A DNA stretch of 13,931 nt from an uncultured beta proteobacterium. Its GTDB lineage: Bacteria; Pseudomonadota; Gammaproteobacteria; Burkholderiales; Rhodocyclaceae. The translations under genes were made by a program, and so were the position numbers. The stretch spans positions 1-13,931 of the forward strand of contig CAIZKA010000322.1 in the NCBI GenBank assembly GCA_903933395.1. Reading direction: 5' to 3'. Within the stretch, counting starts at the first letter, position 1; each line of letters starts with the position of its first letter. Below are positions 1 through 6,843 of this stretch, piece by piece. The notes beneath the pieces are model-generated. The model did no database searches. It was not told the DNA's origin and worked only from the letters and a program-made list of their open reading frames with translations.

Positions 1-2
1 CC

Positions 3-698
3 GCCTGCCCCTCCTGCCGCGCCCCGATGTGCGCGCACCGCTTCGCGCGCAAGCTGGGCGGCGAAGTCGCGCTCGACCTCTGCTTCCCCTGCCAGGGCAT
101 CTGGTTCGACGAATACGAGAGCCTGCAGCTTGCGCCCGGTGGCGTCATCGATCTGTTCAAGCTGATCCACGAACACCGCAACGACCAGCGCCTGCCGCTG
201 ACCGGCCACTTGTGCTGTCCGCGCTGCAACGAGCAACTGATCCAGTCGCAGGATCGGGTCAAGAGCGGGCTCTTCAACTACCTGCGCTGCGGGCAGCATC
301 ACGGCCGCTTCATCACCTTCGGGCAGTTCATGATCGAGAAGGGCTTCGTGCGCCAATTGACCCGCGTCGAGGTCAAGGAACTCAGCGTCCGCATTGGCGT
401 GATCCGTTGCACCGGCTGCGGCGCGCCGGTGGATATCCGCAAGGACAGCGCCTGCGGCCACTGCCGCGCGCCGATCGCAATTCTCGACGCGCACGCCGTC
501 GAGGCCGCGCTGGCCGGCTACCAGCAGGCCGCGTTGAAGCAGGCTGCTCCGCCCGACACGACGCAGCTCGCCGAGGTGATTCTCTACCACGAAGGCGAGC
601 GCAATCGGCGCCAGCGCGAACGCGGCACCGTGCTCGATGCCGACATCGGTGACCTGCTGCTGGACGGCGTTTCGATGATTTGGAATACCTTGCCATGA
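3..698 (+). CDS. Multi-zinc-ribbon (zf-TFIIB-like) protein, 5'-truncated by the window edge
   Basis: The reading frame is already open at base 3. The codons before the first visible ATG (27-29) encode a CPSC knuckle that pairs with CFPC at residues 19-22 counted from that ATG, followed by WFD. This CxxC...CxxC-GxWFD pattern is typical of TFIIB-type zinc-ribbon domains (Pfam zf-TFIIB), so the true start lies upstream of the window and the ATG at 27 is internal. Two further ribbons follow: CPRC with a later CGQH, and CTGC with CGHC. The C-terminal 60 or so residues are charged, then end in a hydrophobic tail. No transmembrane segment is evident in the visible part. Four or more zinc knuckles suggest a metal-bound scaffold or nucleic-acid/protein-binding role, but I do not recognise a characterised function. 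Its TGA overlaps the mobA ATG (ATGA), so the two are probably translationally coupled. Confidence 0.8.
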   Translation, partial: ACPSCRAPMCAHRFARKLGGEVALDLCFPCQGIWFDEYESLQLAPGGVIDLFKLIHEHRNDQRLPLTGHLCCPRCNEQLIQSQDRVKSGLFNYLRCGQHHGRFITFGQFMIEKGFVRQLTRVEVKELSVRIGVIRCTGCGAPVDIRKDSACGHCRAPIAILDAHAVEAALAGYQQAALKQAAPPDTTQLAEVILYHEGERNRRQRERGTVLDADIGDLLLDGVSMIWNTLP

Positions 699-1306
699 AC
701 CGGGCGGACATCACCGGCGTGATCCTCGCCGGCGGCCGGGGAAGTCGCATGGGCGGCATCGACAAGGGCTTGCAGGACCTGCAGGGCCGGCCCATGATGC
801 AATGGGTTCTCGAGCGCCTGGCGCCGCAAGTGGGTAGCGTGCTGATCAATGCCAACCGGAACCTGCCGCGCTATGCCGGATTCGGCTGCCCGGTGCTGCC
901 CGACAATATCCCCGATTTCGTCGGCCCGCTGGCCGGACTGCACGCCGCGTTGGCGCAGGCCACCACGCCGCTGATCATGACCGTGCCCTGCGATTCGCCC
1001 TTCCTGCCGGCCGATCTGGTACAGCGGCTGCACACCGCGCTCGTCGCCGGCAAGGCCGAACTCGCGGTGGCGCGCGCCGGGGGCAGGGCGCACCGGGCGT
1101 TCTGCCTGGCGCGGCGCGAACTGCTGCCGCAGCTCGAGATCTTTCTTGCCGCAGGCGAACGCAAGGTGGGCCTCTGGCATGCCTCGCTGAAGGTGGTCGA
1201 AGTCGACTTCGATGACGAGGCCGAGGCCTTCGATAACATCAACACGCTCGAAGAACTCGCGAGTTGCCGGAAAGGGCCGGCCGAAGGGAAGAACTGGAGC
1301 GGGTGA
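695..1306 (+). CDS. mobA: Molybdenum cofactor guanylyltransferase MobA
   Basis: MobA transfers GMP from GTP to molybdopterin to build the guanine dinucleotide form of the Mo cofactor used by DMSO-reductase-family enzymes. The protein (203 aa) begins with the nucleotidyltransferase loop LAGGRGSRMGG at residues 11-21, followed by DKGL at 23-26. It also has the GPLAGL segment near residue 77, the metal-binding VPCDSP motif with D100, and a NINTLEEL segment near the C-terminus, all characteristic of MobA. I chose the ATG at 695 because it overlaps the upstream stop as ATGA and puts the GTP loop at the usual distance. An in-frame ATG at 680 would add five residues. The last four codons (1295-1306) lie inside the oppositely oriented tRNA-Gly gene. 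No other molybdenum-cofactor genes are visible nearby. Confidence 0.95.
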   Translation: MNRADITGVILAGGRGSRMGGIDKGLQDLQGRPMMQWVLERLAPQVGSVLINANRNLPRYAGFGCPVLPDNIPDFVGPLAGLHAALAQATTPLIMTVPCDSPFLPADLVQRLHTALVAGKAELAVARAGGRAHRAFCLARRELLPQLEIFLAAGERKVGLWHASLKVVEVDFDDEAEAFDNINTLEELASCRKGPAEGKNWSG

Positions 1307-1368
1307 AGGGAGTCGAACCCTCTTCATGAGCTTGGGAAGCTCAGGTAATGCCGTTATACGACACCCGC
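1295..1368 (-). tRNA. tRNA-Gly (anticodon CCC)
   Basis: Read on the minus strand, a 7-bp acceptor GCGGGTG (1362-1368) pairs perfectly with CACCCGC (1299-1305). The anticodon stem TGAGC/GCTCA holds the loop TTCCCAA, giving anticodon CCC, and the T loop is TTCGACT. The discriminator U is at 1298 and a genomically encoded CCA occupies 1295-1297. Length with CCA is 74 nt. The gene is convergent with mobA and overlaps its last 12 bases. It lies 125 nt downstream of rng on the same strand. Confidence 0.96.
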
Positions 1369-1379
1369 GTCGGGGACAA

Positions 1380-1385
1380 ATTTTA
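1380..1385 (-). promoter_or_regulatory. Candidate -10 element for tRNA-Gly
   Basis: On the minus strand TAAAAT (5 of 6 matches to TATAAT) lies 11 nt before the tRNA 5' end, which would place transcription start about 5 nt upstream of it. The stretch between is GC-rich (GTCCCCGACG), as in stringently controlled stable-RNA promoters. A -35 box is poor; the best match is TTTCCA at a long 19-nt spacing. Read-through from the rng operon is a possible additional source of transcript. Confidence 0.45.
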
Positions 1386-1493
1386 GCGCTATTCCGGCTC
1401 GCATTGGAAACGAGACGCGAAGACAAGCCGCAGACAGTGCTGCAGCACGGCAAGGCGCAGTCGACAAAGTATCGGTTCCAATTCGCGTCGGAA

Positions 1494-2966
1494 TTACATC
1501 AGAACGATGTCGAATTGCTCCTGTGTATAGCCGCTCTCGGCGTGCAGGGAAATCGGCAGGCAGATGAACTCGGACAGCATCGCCAGCGCCTGCGACTCTT
1601 CGTCGAGGAACAGGTCGATCACGGCCGGCGAGGCCAGGACGCGCATTTCACGGGCGGTGAACTGGCGCGCCTCGCGCAGCAGTTCACGCAGCACCTCGTA
1701 GCAGACGGTCTGCGCGGTCTTCACTTCGCCGCGCCCGCCGCAGGTGGGGCAGGGCTCGCACAGGATATGGGCCAGGCTTTCGCGGGTGCGCTTGCGGGTC
1801 AGTTCGACCAGGCCGAGCTGGGTGAAGCCGGAGACGGTGATGCGGGTGTGGTCGCGCGCCAGGGCCTTGTTGAATTCCGCCAGCACGGCTTCTTTGTGCT
1901 GCGGGTCCTCCATGTCGATGAAGTCGGCGATGATGATGCCGCCCAGGTTGCGCAGGCGCAGTTGGCGGGCGATGGCCTGCGCCGCTTCGAGATTGGTCTT
2001 GAAAATCGTGTCGTCGAAGTTGCGCGAACCGACATAGCCGCCGGTATTCACGTCGATGGTGGTCATCGCCTCGGTCTGGTCGAAGATCAGATAGCCGCCC
2101 GACTTGAGGTCGACCCTGCGCGCCAGCGCCTTCTGGATTTCGTCCTCGACGCCGTGCATGTCGAACAGCGGCCGTTCGCCGGTGTAATGCATGAGCCGGT
2201 CGCTGACCTGCGGCACATATTCCTGGGCGAAATGCTGCAGCTTCTGGAAGTTCTCGCGCGAGTCGATAATGACGCCGCTGGTTTCGCTGTTCACCAGGTC
2301 GCGCAGGACGCGCTGCGCCAGCGTCAGATCGTGATGCAGCAGGGTCGGCGGCAGGGCGCCGACGCTGCGGCTCTGGATCTCGCTCCAGATGCGGCGCAGA
2401 TAGGCGATGTCGGCGGCCAGTTCCTCGTCGCCGGCGTCGGCCGCGACGGTGCGCAGGATGTAGCCGCCGGGCTGCTCCGCCGGCAGCAGCCCGACGATGC
2501 GGGCGCGCAGCTTCTCGCGCTCGGCCTCGTCGCCTATGCGCTGCGAGATGCCGATGTGCGTGTCCTGCGGCAGGTGCACCAGCAGGCGGCCGGCAATCGA
2601 AACTTGCGTGGTCAGGCGCGCGCCCTTGGTGCCGATCGGATCCTTCTGCACCTGTACCATCAGCGACTGCCCCTCGGCGAGGATGCGCTCGATGGGTCGC
2701 GTTTCGTGGCTGTTGTAGCCGTTGCTGTTGATGCGCTCGCTCCAGATGTCGGCGACATGGAGGAAGGCGGTGCGTTCCAGTCCGATTTCGATGAAGGCCG
2801 ACTGCATGCCGGGCAGCACGCGCACCACGCGCCCGAGATAGACATTGCCGACGATGCCGCGACCGTTGGTGCGCTCGATGTGCAATTCCTGCACGGCGCC
2901 CTGCTGCAGCAGGGCGGCGCGCGTCTCCTGCGGCGTGAAGTTGATCAGAAACTGTTCATTAGTCAT
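1494..2966 (-). CDS. rng: Ribonuclease G
   Basis: RNase G is an endoribonuclease of the RNase E/G family that matures the 16S rRNA 5' end and trims some mRNAs. The 490-aa length matches E. coli RNase G (489 aa). Residues around 37-130 form the S1 RNA-binding domain. The two metal-binding aspartates are visible at about D305 (IDVNTGG) and D348 (ADFIDMED), 43 residues apart as in RNase E. The Zn-link cysteines CPTC lie near residue 406 in CEPCPTCGGRGEVKT. The start is the ATG at 2966 (MTNEQFLINF); the frame stays open upstream to 3233, but that extension is antisense-like sequence inside maf. It is the last gene of the operon, 16 nt after maf. The maf-rng pairing is also found in E. coli (yhdE-rng). 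Confidence 0.97.
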   Translation of the reverse strand: MTNEQFLINFTPQETRAALLQQGAVQELHIERTNGRGIVGNVYLGRVVRVLPGMQSAFIEIGLERTAFLHVADIWSERINSNGYNSHETRPIERILAEGQSLMVQVQKDPIGTKGARLTTQVSIAGRLLVHLPQDTHIGISQRIGDEAEREKLRARIVGLLPAEQPGGYILRTVAADAGDEELAADIAYLRRIWSEIQSRSVGALPPTLLHHDLTLAQRVLRDLVNSETSGVIIDSRENFQKLQHFAQEYVPQVSDRLMHYTGERPLFDMHGVEDEIQKALARRVDLKSGGYLIFDQTEAMTTIDVNTGGYVGSRNFDDTIFKTNLEAAQAIARQLRLRNLGGIIIADFIDMEDPQHKEAVLAEFNKALARDHTRITVSGFTQLGLVELTRKRTRESLAHILCEPCPTCGGRGEVKTAQTVCYEVLRELLREARQFTAREMRVLASPAVIDLFLDEESQALAMLSEFICLPISLHAESGYTQEQFDIVLM

Positions 2967-2982
2967 CTGCGGGACGGACGTG

Positions 2983-3594
2983 CTAAAGCGGGTAACCGAA
3001 TTCTCGCAGCAATAGCGCTGTTTCGCACAAGGGCAGGCCGACGATGCCGGAGTGCGAGCCCTTGATGTCTTCGACGAACATCGCGGCGCGACCCTGGATG
3101 CCGTAGGCGCCGGCCTTGTCCATCGGTTCGCCGCTTTGCACGTAGCGGCGGATTTCTTCCGCGCCCAGGGGCCGGAAACGCACGTCGCTGATCGACAGGC
3201 GATGTTCGACGCGCCCGTCGCGAGCCAGGGCAATCGCGGTCAGCACGCGATGGCTGCGACCCGAGAGCCGCGCCAGGATCGCCGCGGCGTCGGCTTCGTC
3301 GGTCGGCTTGCCGATGATCTCGCCGTCGACGTCCAGCGTGGTGTCGGCGGCCAGCACCGGACGCGGCACCACCCGCCGCGACGCCAGCAAACCGGCGCCG
3401 TAAGCCGCCTTGATCCGCGCCACACGTACCACGTAGGCCTCCGGTGATTCACCCGGCAACCAGGCCTCGTCGACTTCCGCGTCTTCCCGCGTCCCGCTGC
3501 GAAACAGCAGCAGGTCGAAACGCACGCCGATCTGCGTCAGCAATTCGCGGCGGCGCGGACTTCTGGAAGCCAGGTAGATGCGTGCATCGATCAT
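2983..3594 (-). CDS. maf: Maf-family nucleoside triphosphate pyrophosphatase (YhdE type)
   Basis: Maf proteins hydrolyse non-canonical or excess nucleoside triphosphates to monophosphate and pyrophosphate. The YhdE subgroup prefers dTTP/UTP. The 203-aa protein opens with LASRSPRRRELL (residues 8-19), the phosphate-binding motif. It has the catalytic aspartate D84 in AADTTLDVDG and ends with the YhdE-like stretch DKAGAYGIQG...VGLPLCET. I prefer the ATG at 3594; a TTG at 3603 would add three residues, and neither has a clear Shine-Dalgarno sequence. It sits 39 nt after rlmH and 16 nt before rng. Confidence 0.95.
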   Translation of the reverse strand: MIDARIYLASRSPRRRELLTQIGVRFDLLLFRSGTREDAEVDEAWLPGESPEAYVVRVARIKAAYGAGLLASRRVVPRPVLAADTTLDVDGEIIGKPTDEADAAAILARLSGRSHRVLTAIALARDGRVEHRLSISDVRFRPLGAEEIRRYVQSGEPMDKAGAYGIQGRAAMFVEDIKGSHSGIVGLPLCETALLLREFGYPL

Positions 3595-3633
3595 GGTCGA
3601 CAAGGCGTTGCAACAGGGTCCGGCAGCATAGCC

Positions 3634-4104
3634 TCAGGCACGGTGATAGGGGTGGTGGTTTATCACGCTCGCGGCGCGGTACAGGGCCTCGGCGAGAATC
3701 ACGCGGACCAGGGCGTGCGGCAGGGTCAGGCTGGAAAGGCGCATGGTTTCGTGTGCGGTGTCCTTGATCCTGGGGTCCAGTCCGTCGGGGCCGCCGATGA
3801 TGAAGGCGACATCGTCGCCGCCCGCCATCCATTTTTCCAGACGCGCGGCCAGCTGCTGCGTGGTCGGCGCATCGCCGCGCTCGTCAAGGGCAACCCGGCG
3901 GCAGCCGGGCGGCAGTTGCGCATCGATGCGCGATGCTTCCAGCGCCATCATGGCCTGCGCCGTCTTGCCCGTGGTGCGCGGCTCGGGCTTGATCTCCAGC
4001 AGTTCCAAAGGCAGTTCGCGCGGCATCCGTTTTGCGTACTCGCTCCAGCCGGCCGCCACCCACTCCGGCGGCCGCGCGGACACCGCCGCGACGATCAATC
4101 TCAT
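3634..4104 (-). CDS. rlmH: 23S rRNA (pseudouridine1915-N3)-methyltransferase RlmH
   Basis: RlmH is a small SPOUT-fold enzyme that methylates pseudouridine 1915 in helix 69 of 23S rRNA on assembled 70S ribosomes, using SAM. The protein is 156 aa, the normal family length. The SAM-binding knot is visible as FIIGGPDGL followed by LSSLTLPHALVRVILAEALYRA, and the diagnostic C-terminus HPYHR is present one residue before the end. Its ATG overlaps the rsfS stop by 4 nt (ATGA). The rsfS-rlmH order is common in bacteria and links ribosome silencing with late 50S modification. Confidence 0.97.
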   Translation of the reverse strand: MRLIVAAVSARPPEWVAAGWSEYAKRMPRELPLELLEIKPEPRTTGKTAQAMMALEASRIDAQLPPGCRRVALDERGDAPTTQQLAARLEKWMAGGDDVAFIIGGPDGLDPRIKDTAHETMRLSSLTLPHALVRVILAEALYRAASVINHHPYHRA

Positions 4105-4469
4105 TCGCTATCGGCGTCGCCGGCGGCCTTCTTCCGCGGACGCTTGGGCACGACCCGCCACAGCTCTTCGAGGTTGTAGTAAGCGCGCACGGCGGGCTGC
4201 ATGACATGCACGACGATGTCGCCGAGGTCGACCAGCACCCATTCGCCGGATTCCTCGCCCTCGACGCCGATCACCTGCCCGCCGGCTTCCTTGACCTTGT
4301 CATGGACGCTTTTGGCCAGCGACTTGACGTGACGGTTGGAATCGCCGGTGGCGATGATGACGCGGTCGAACAAGGCCGAGATCTTGCTGGTGTTGAGGAC
4401 CTCGATGTCCTTGGCCTTGATGTCCTCAAGGGCGGCGACGGCGATTTTCTGGAGTTTTCTAATGTCCAT
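4101..4469 (-). CDS. rsfS: Ribosome silencing factor RsfS
   Basis: RsfS (YbeB, DUF143) binds ribosomal protein L14 and blocks joining of the 30S and 50S subunits during starvation. The 122-aa protein carries the family hallmarks: a GDSNRHVKSLA stretch in the first half, then GEWVLVDLGDIVVHVMQ and YYNLEELW. A basic tail (KRPRKK) follows. The start is the ATG at 4469 (MDIRKLQK); the frame stays open to 4517 but those residues do not resemble the family. It overlaps the end of nadD by 11 nt and the start of rlmH by 4 nt, so nadD-rsfS-rlmH is a coupled block. Confidence 0.96.
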   Translation of the reverse strand: MDIRKLQKIAVAALEDIKAKDIEVLNTSKISALFDRVIIATGDSNRHVKSLAKSVHDKVKEAGGQVIGVEGEESGEWVLVDLGDIVVHVMQPAVRAYYNLEELWRVVPKRPRKKAAGDADSE

Positions 4470-5142
4470 GCGGAGTCCGGTAGAGCTGACGGGTTTCAAT
4501 ATAGTCGAGAACGGCATCGGGGACCAGATAGCGCACCGAGAGTCCGCGCGCCAGCCGCTCGCGGATCACCGTGGCGGAAATCTCCAGCGCCGTGATGGCA
4601 AAGGGGACGATGCGTCCGGCCGGTGCGCCGGCAAGATCGGTTGCGACACCCCGGCGGGCAGCGAATTCGGCATCCAGCGCCGTGTTGCCGGCGCCGACTC
4701 TCATTTCATGCCCGGGGCGCGTCGCCACGCCGATGTGCGCCAGGGCGAACAGTTCGCGCCAGCGGTGCCAGGATTCCAGACGGGCGAAGGCATCGGCGCC
4801 CAGGAGCAGCACCAGCGGCCGTTGCGGGCCGTGTTGCCGGCGCTGGCGCTCCAGCGTCGCCACCGTGTAGCTGGGAGCGGGGCTGTCTGCCGCGGCCAGC
4901 ACTTCGCCCGGATCGACGCTGAATCCGGGCAGGGTGGCGAGCGCCTGCTCCACCATGGCCAGGCGATCACGCGCCGCGCACTGCGGCACGGCGCGCAGGG
5001 GCGGCGTGCCGGCCGGGACGAAGCGCACTTCGCACAAGCCCAGCGCCTCGCGCGCTTCCACGGCAAGGCGCAGGTGAGCGACATGCAGCGGATCGAAGGT
5101 GCCGCCGAGGAGGCCGAGGACGCCCGTACCGGCTTCATTCAT
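4459..5142 (-). CDS. nadD: Nicotinate-nucleotide adenylyltransferase NadD
   Basis: NadD adenylates nicotinic acid mononucleotide to deamido-NAD in NAD biosynthesis. The 227-aa protein begins with the nucleotidyltransferase signature GGTFDPLHVAHL (residues 13-24), with the HxxH adenylyl-transfer histidines. It contains the substrate-binding region FVPAGTPPLR and ends with ISATVIRERL (the SxTxxR motif) and YLVPDAVLDYIE. The ATG at 5142 overlaps the stop of the upstream membrane-protein gene by 8 nt. The frame is open to 5190, but the extra residues belong to the overlapping upstream gene. Confidence 0.97.
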   Translation of the reverse strand: MNEAGTGVLGLLGGTFDPLHVAHLRLAVEAREALGLCEVRFVPAGTPPLRAVPQCAARDRLAMVEQALATLPGFSVDPGEVLAAADSPAPSYTVATLERQRRQHGPQRPLVLLLGADAFARLESWHRWRELFALAHIGVATRPGHEMRVGAGNTALDAEFAARRGVATDLAGAPAGRIVPFAITALEISATVIRERLARGLSVRYLVPDAVLDYIETRQLYRTPHGH

Positions 5143-5914
5143 CGGGCAGGGCCGGCGGCGGCCCGACCGGGTCGGGCGTTTCGAATACATCGCGATAGGA
5201 CAGATACACGCTGGCCACCATCACCGGCGCCAGGATGAAGATCAGCAGCATGCGCAGCGCGACGGCGAGGACGTTCTGCAGCGATTCGGAGATCAGGCCG
5301 GCGACGATGAGGATCATGCCCGGAACCACGGCACCCACCAGAACCAGCGCCAGTCCGTACATGGCGAAGGCGCGCCAGTTGCGCCAGCTGGCGACAAAAC
5401 TGAAGAACAGCGACTTGCCGGCGCTGACGCCATTCCATGCCGTCAGCAGCGGGGCAAACCAGAAAGCCATCAGCATCGGCGATGCCAGCACCAGGAGGAT
5501 GCTGAGCTCAGTAAGCAGCGCCGCGGCTTCTTCGGAACTCATGCCGTCGCTGAGGTTGATCGGTTCGCCCAGGGCGAAACCGCCCAGCACCAACAGGCTC
5601 GAGCCTAGCAGGTGCAGGCCGCCGAGGCGTATCAGGCCGACGCGCTGGGCGCTCAAGCTGAAGGTCAGGGCCTCGCTGACAAAGGCGTTGCCGCGCTCGA
5701 TGGCGCGGCAGCCGTTGGCCAGGATGACGGTCAGCGCCGGCAGCAGCAGCGGCAGCAGCAAGGGTCCGATTTTCGGAATCAGGTTGACCACGATTACCGT
5801 CAGCAGATAGCCGAAGGTCAGCGCGGTCATCAGCGGCGGCTGGCGGCGGAACAGGGCAAAGCCCGCCAGCAGCCACAGCACCCCGTGGCGGGCGGGAAGG
5901 CGGCGCGCGTCCAT
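5135..5914 (-). CDS. BPSS1780-like integral membrane protein of unknown function
   Basis: This 259-aa protein is strongly hydrophobic, with about six predicted membrane segments (roughly residues 33-47, 49-70, 95-116, 135-160, 185-212 and 218-242). The N-terminus has the pattern RxxPARxGxxW...GFxLFRRxP, followed later by a CRAIERG motif. This fits the betaproteobacterial BPSS1780 membrane-protein family as I remember it, which has no assigned function. It ends in a short proline/acid tail (PPPALPDE). Its ATG shares one base with the ttcA stop (TGATG), and its stop lies inside the nadD start region, so it is fully embedded in the operon. I infer no specific role; the setting is RNA modification and NAD synthesis. 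Confidence 0.8.
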   Translation of the reverse strand: MDARRLPARHGVLWLLAGFALFRRQPPLMTALTFGYLLTVIVVNLIPKIGPLLLPLLLPALTVILANGCRAIERGNAFVSEALTFSLSAQRVGLIRLGGLHLLGSSLLVLGGFALGEPINLSDGMSSEEAAALLTELSILLVLASPMLMAFWFAPLLTAWNGVSAGKSLFFSFVASWRNWRAFAMYGLALVLVGAVVPGMILIVAGLISESLQNVLAVALRMLLIFILAPVMVASVYLSYRDVFETPDPVGPPPALPDE

Positions 5915-6843
5915 CAGTCCTGCGCCTCCCGGAAATTCACGGCTCGCGGCGCGTCGTCACCCAGCGCCGGCAGATCGAAGGCGATGTCGCCCTCCGCATC
6001 GGGCATGCCGGTCGCTTTCAGGCCGGCGAAGTCGAACAGGCGCGCATCGAGCAGGTGCGAGGGCACGACATTGGCGAGGCTCCGGAACATGGTTTCGATG
6101 CGCCCGGGAAAACGCTTCTCCCACTCGTTCAGCATCTGCTTGACCTGCTGCCGCTGCAGGTTGGGCTGCGAGCCGCACAGGTTGCAGGGAATGATGGGGA
6201 AGGCGCGCTCGGCGGCCCAGGCTTCGAGGTCGCTTTCGCGGCAATAGGCCAGCGGGCGGATCACGATGTTGCGGCCGTCGTCGGAGACCAGCTTGGGCGG
6301 CATGGATTTCAGTTTGCCGGCGAAAAACATGTTGAGCAGCAGCGTCTGCAGGATGTCGTCGCGATGGTGGCCGAGCGCGATCTTGGTCGCCCCCAGTTCG
6401 CCGGCGACGCGGTACAGCACGCCGCGGCGTAGGCGCGAACACAGCGAGCAGGTGGTCTTGCCCTCCGGGATCACCCGCTTGACGATGGCATAGGTGTCCT
6501 CGTTTTCGATGTGGAAGGGCACATCGATGCTGCGCAGGTAGTCGGGCAGCACATCGGCGGGGAAACCCGGCTGCTTCTGGTCGAGGTTGACCGCGACGAT
6601 GTCGAAGCCGACCGGCGCGTGCTCGCGCAGGAACAGCAGGACGTCGAGCAGGGCGAAGGAGTCCTTGCCGCCGGAGAGGCAGACCATGACCTTGTCGCCG
6701 CCTTCGATCATGTTGAAGTCGGCAATGGCCTGCCCGACTTCGCGGCGCAGGCGCTTGGCGAGTTTATTCGCCTCGAAGGCTGTTTTCTGGGCCTGGCGGG
6801 CGGTCGGAGCCGGGTTCGAATTTGAGGGAAGCGGTGCGTTCAA
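5914..6843 (-). CDS. ttcA: tRNA 2-thiocytidine(32) synthetase TtcA
   Basis: TtcA is a [4Fe-4S]-dependent PP-loop enzyme that thiolates cytidine 32 in the tRNA anticodon loop. With a TTG start at 6843 the protein is 309 aa, close to E. coli TtcA (311 aa). The PP-loop SGGKDS is at residues 57-62. The cluster cysteines are C132 and C135 (CSLC) with C223 (in CNLCGSQ), the same 91-residue spacing as in E. coli. I chose TTG because the family's conserved region (ANKLAKRLRREVGQA) starts just after it. It also overlaps the upstream stop as TTGA, and no ATG occurs in frame before residue 45. The weak start codon implies expression mostly by translational coupling to the SDR gene. Confidence 0.95.
   Translation of the reverse strand: MNAPLPSNSNPAPTARQAQKTAFEANKLAKRLRREVGQAIADFNMIEGGDKVMVCLSGGKDSFALLDVLLFLREHAPVGFDIVAVNLDQKQPGFPADVLPDYLRSIDVPFHIENEDTYAIVKRVIPEGKTTCSLCSRLRRGVLYRVAGELGATKIALGHHRDDILQTLLLNMFFAGKLKSMPPKLVSDDGRNIVIRPLAYCRESDLEAWAAERAFPIIPCNLCGSQPNLQRQQVKQMLNEWEKRFPGRIETMFRSLANVVPSHLLDARLFDFAGLKATGMPDAEGDIAFDLPALGDDAPRAVNFREAQD

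Noticed and set aside
1266..1281. GCCGG/CCGGC hairpin inside mobA as a tRNA-Gly terminator
   Set aside because: The stem is only 5 bp and the minus strand lacks a T-run after it; it is also inside coding sequence.
1437..1448. Perfect 12-bp palindrome GTGCTGCAGCAC between rng and tRNA-Gly as a terminator
   Set aside because: There is no loop and no T-run on either side, so it is not a credible intrinsic terminator; it may be a chance palindrome or an incidental site.
1212..3065. 617-codon plus-strand open frame opposite rng
   Set aside because: It passes through the tRNA-Gly complement and is antisense to rng; composition is low-complexity Q/A/D/R typical of a shadow frame.
2967..3233. N-terminal extension of RNase G
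   Set aside because: The frame is open, but the residues do not resemble RNase G and the DNA is the coding region of maf. The ATG at 2966 gives the normal 490-aa length.
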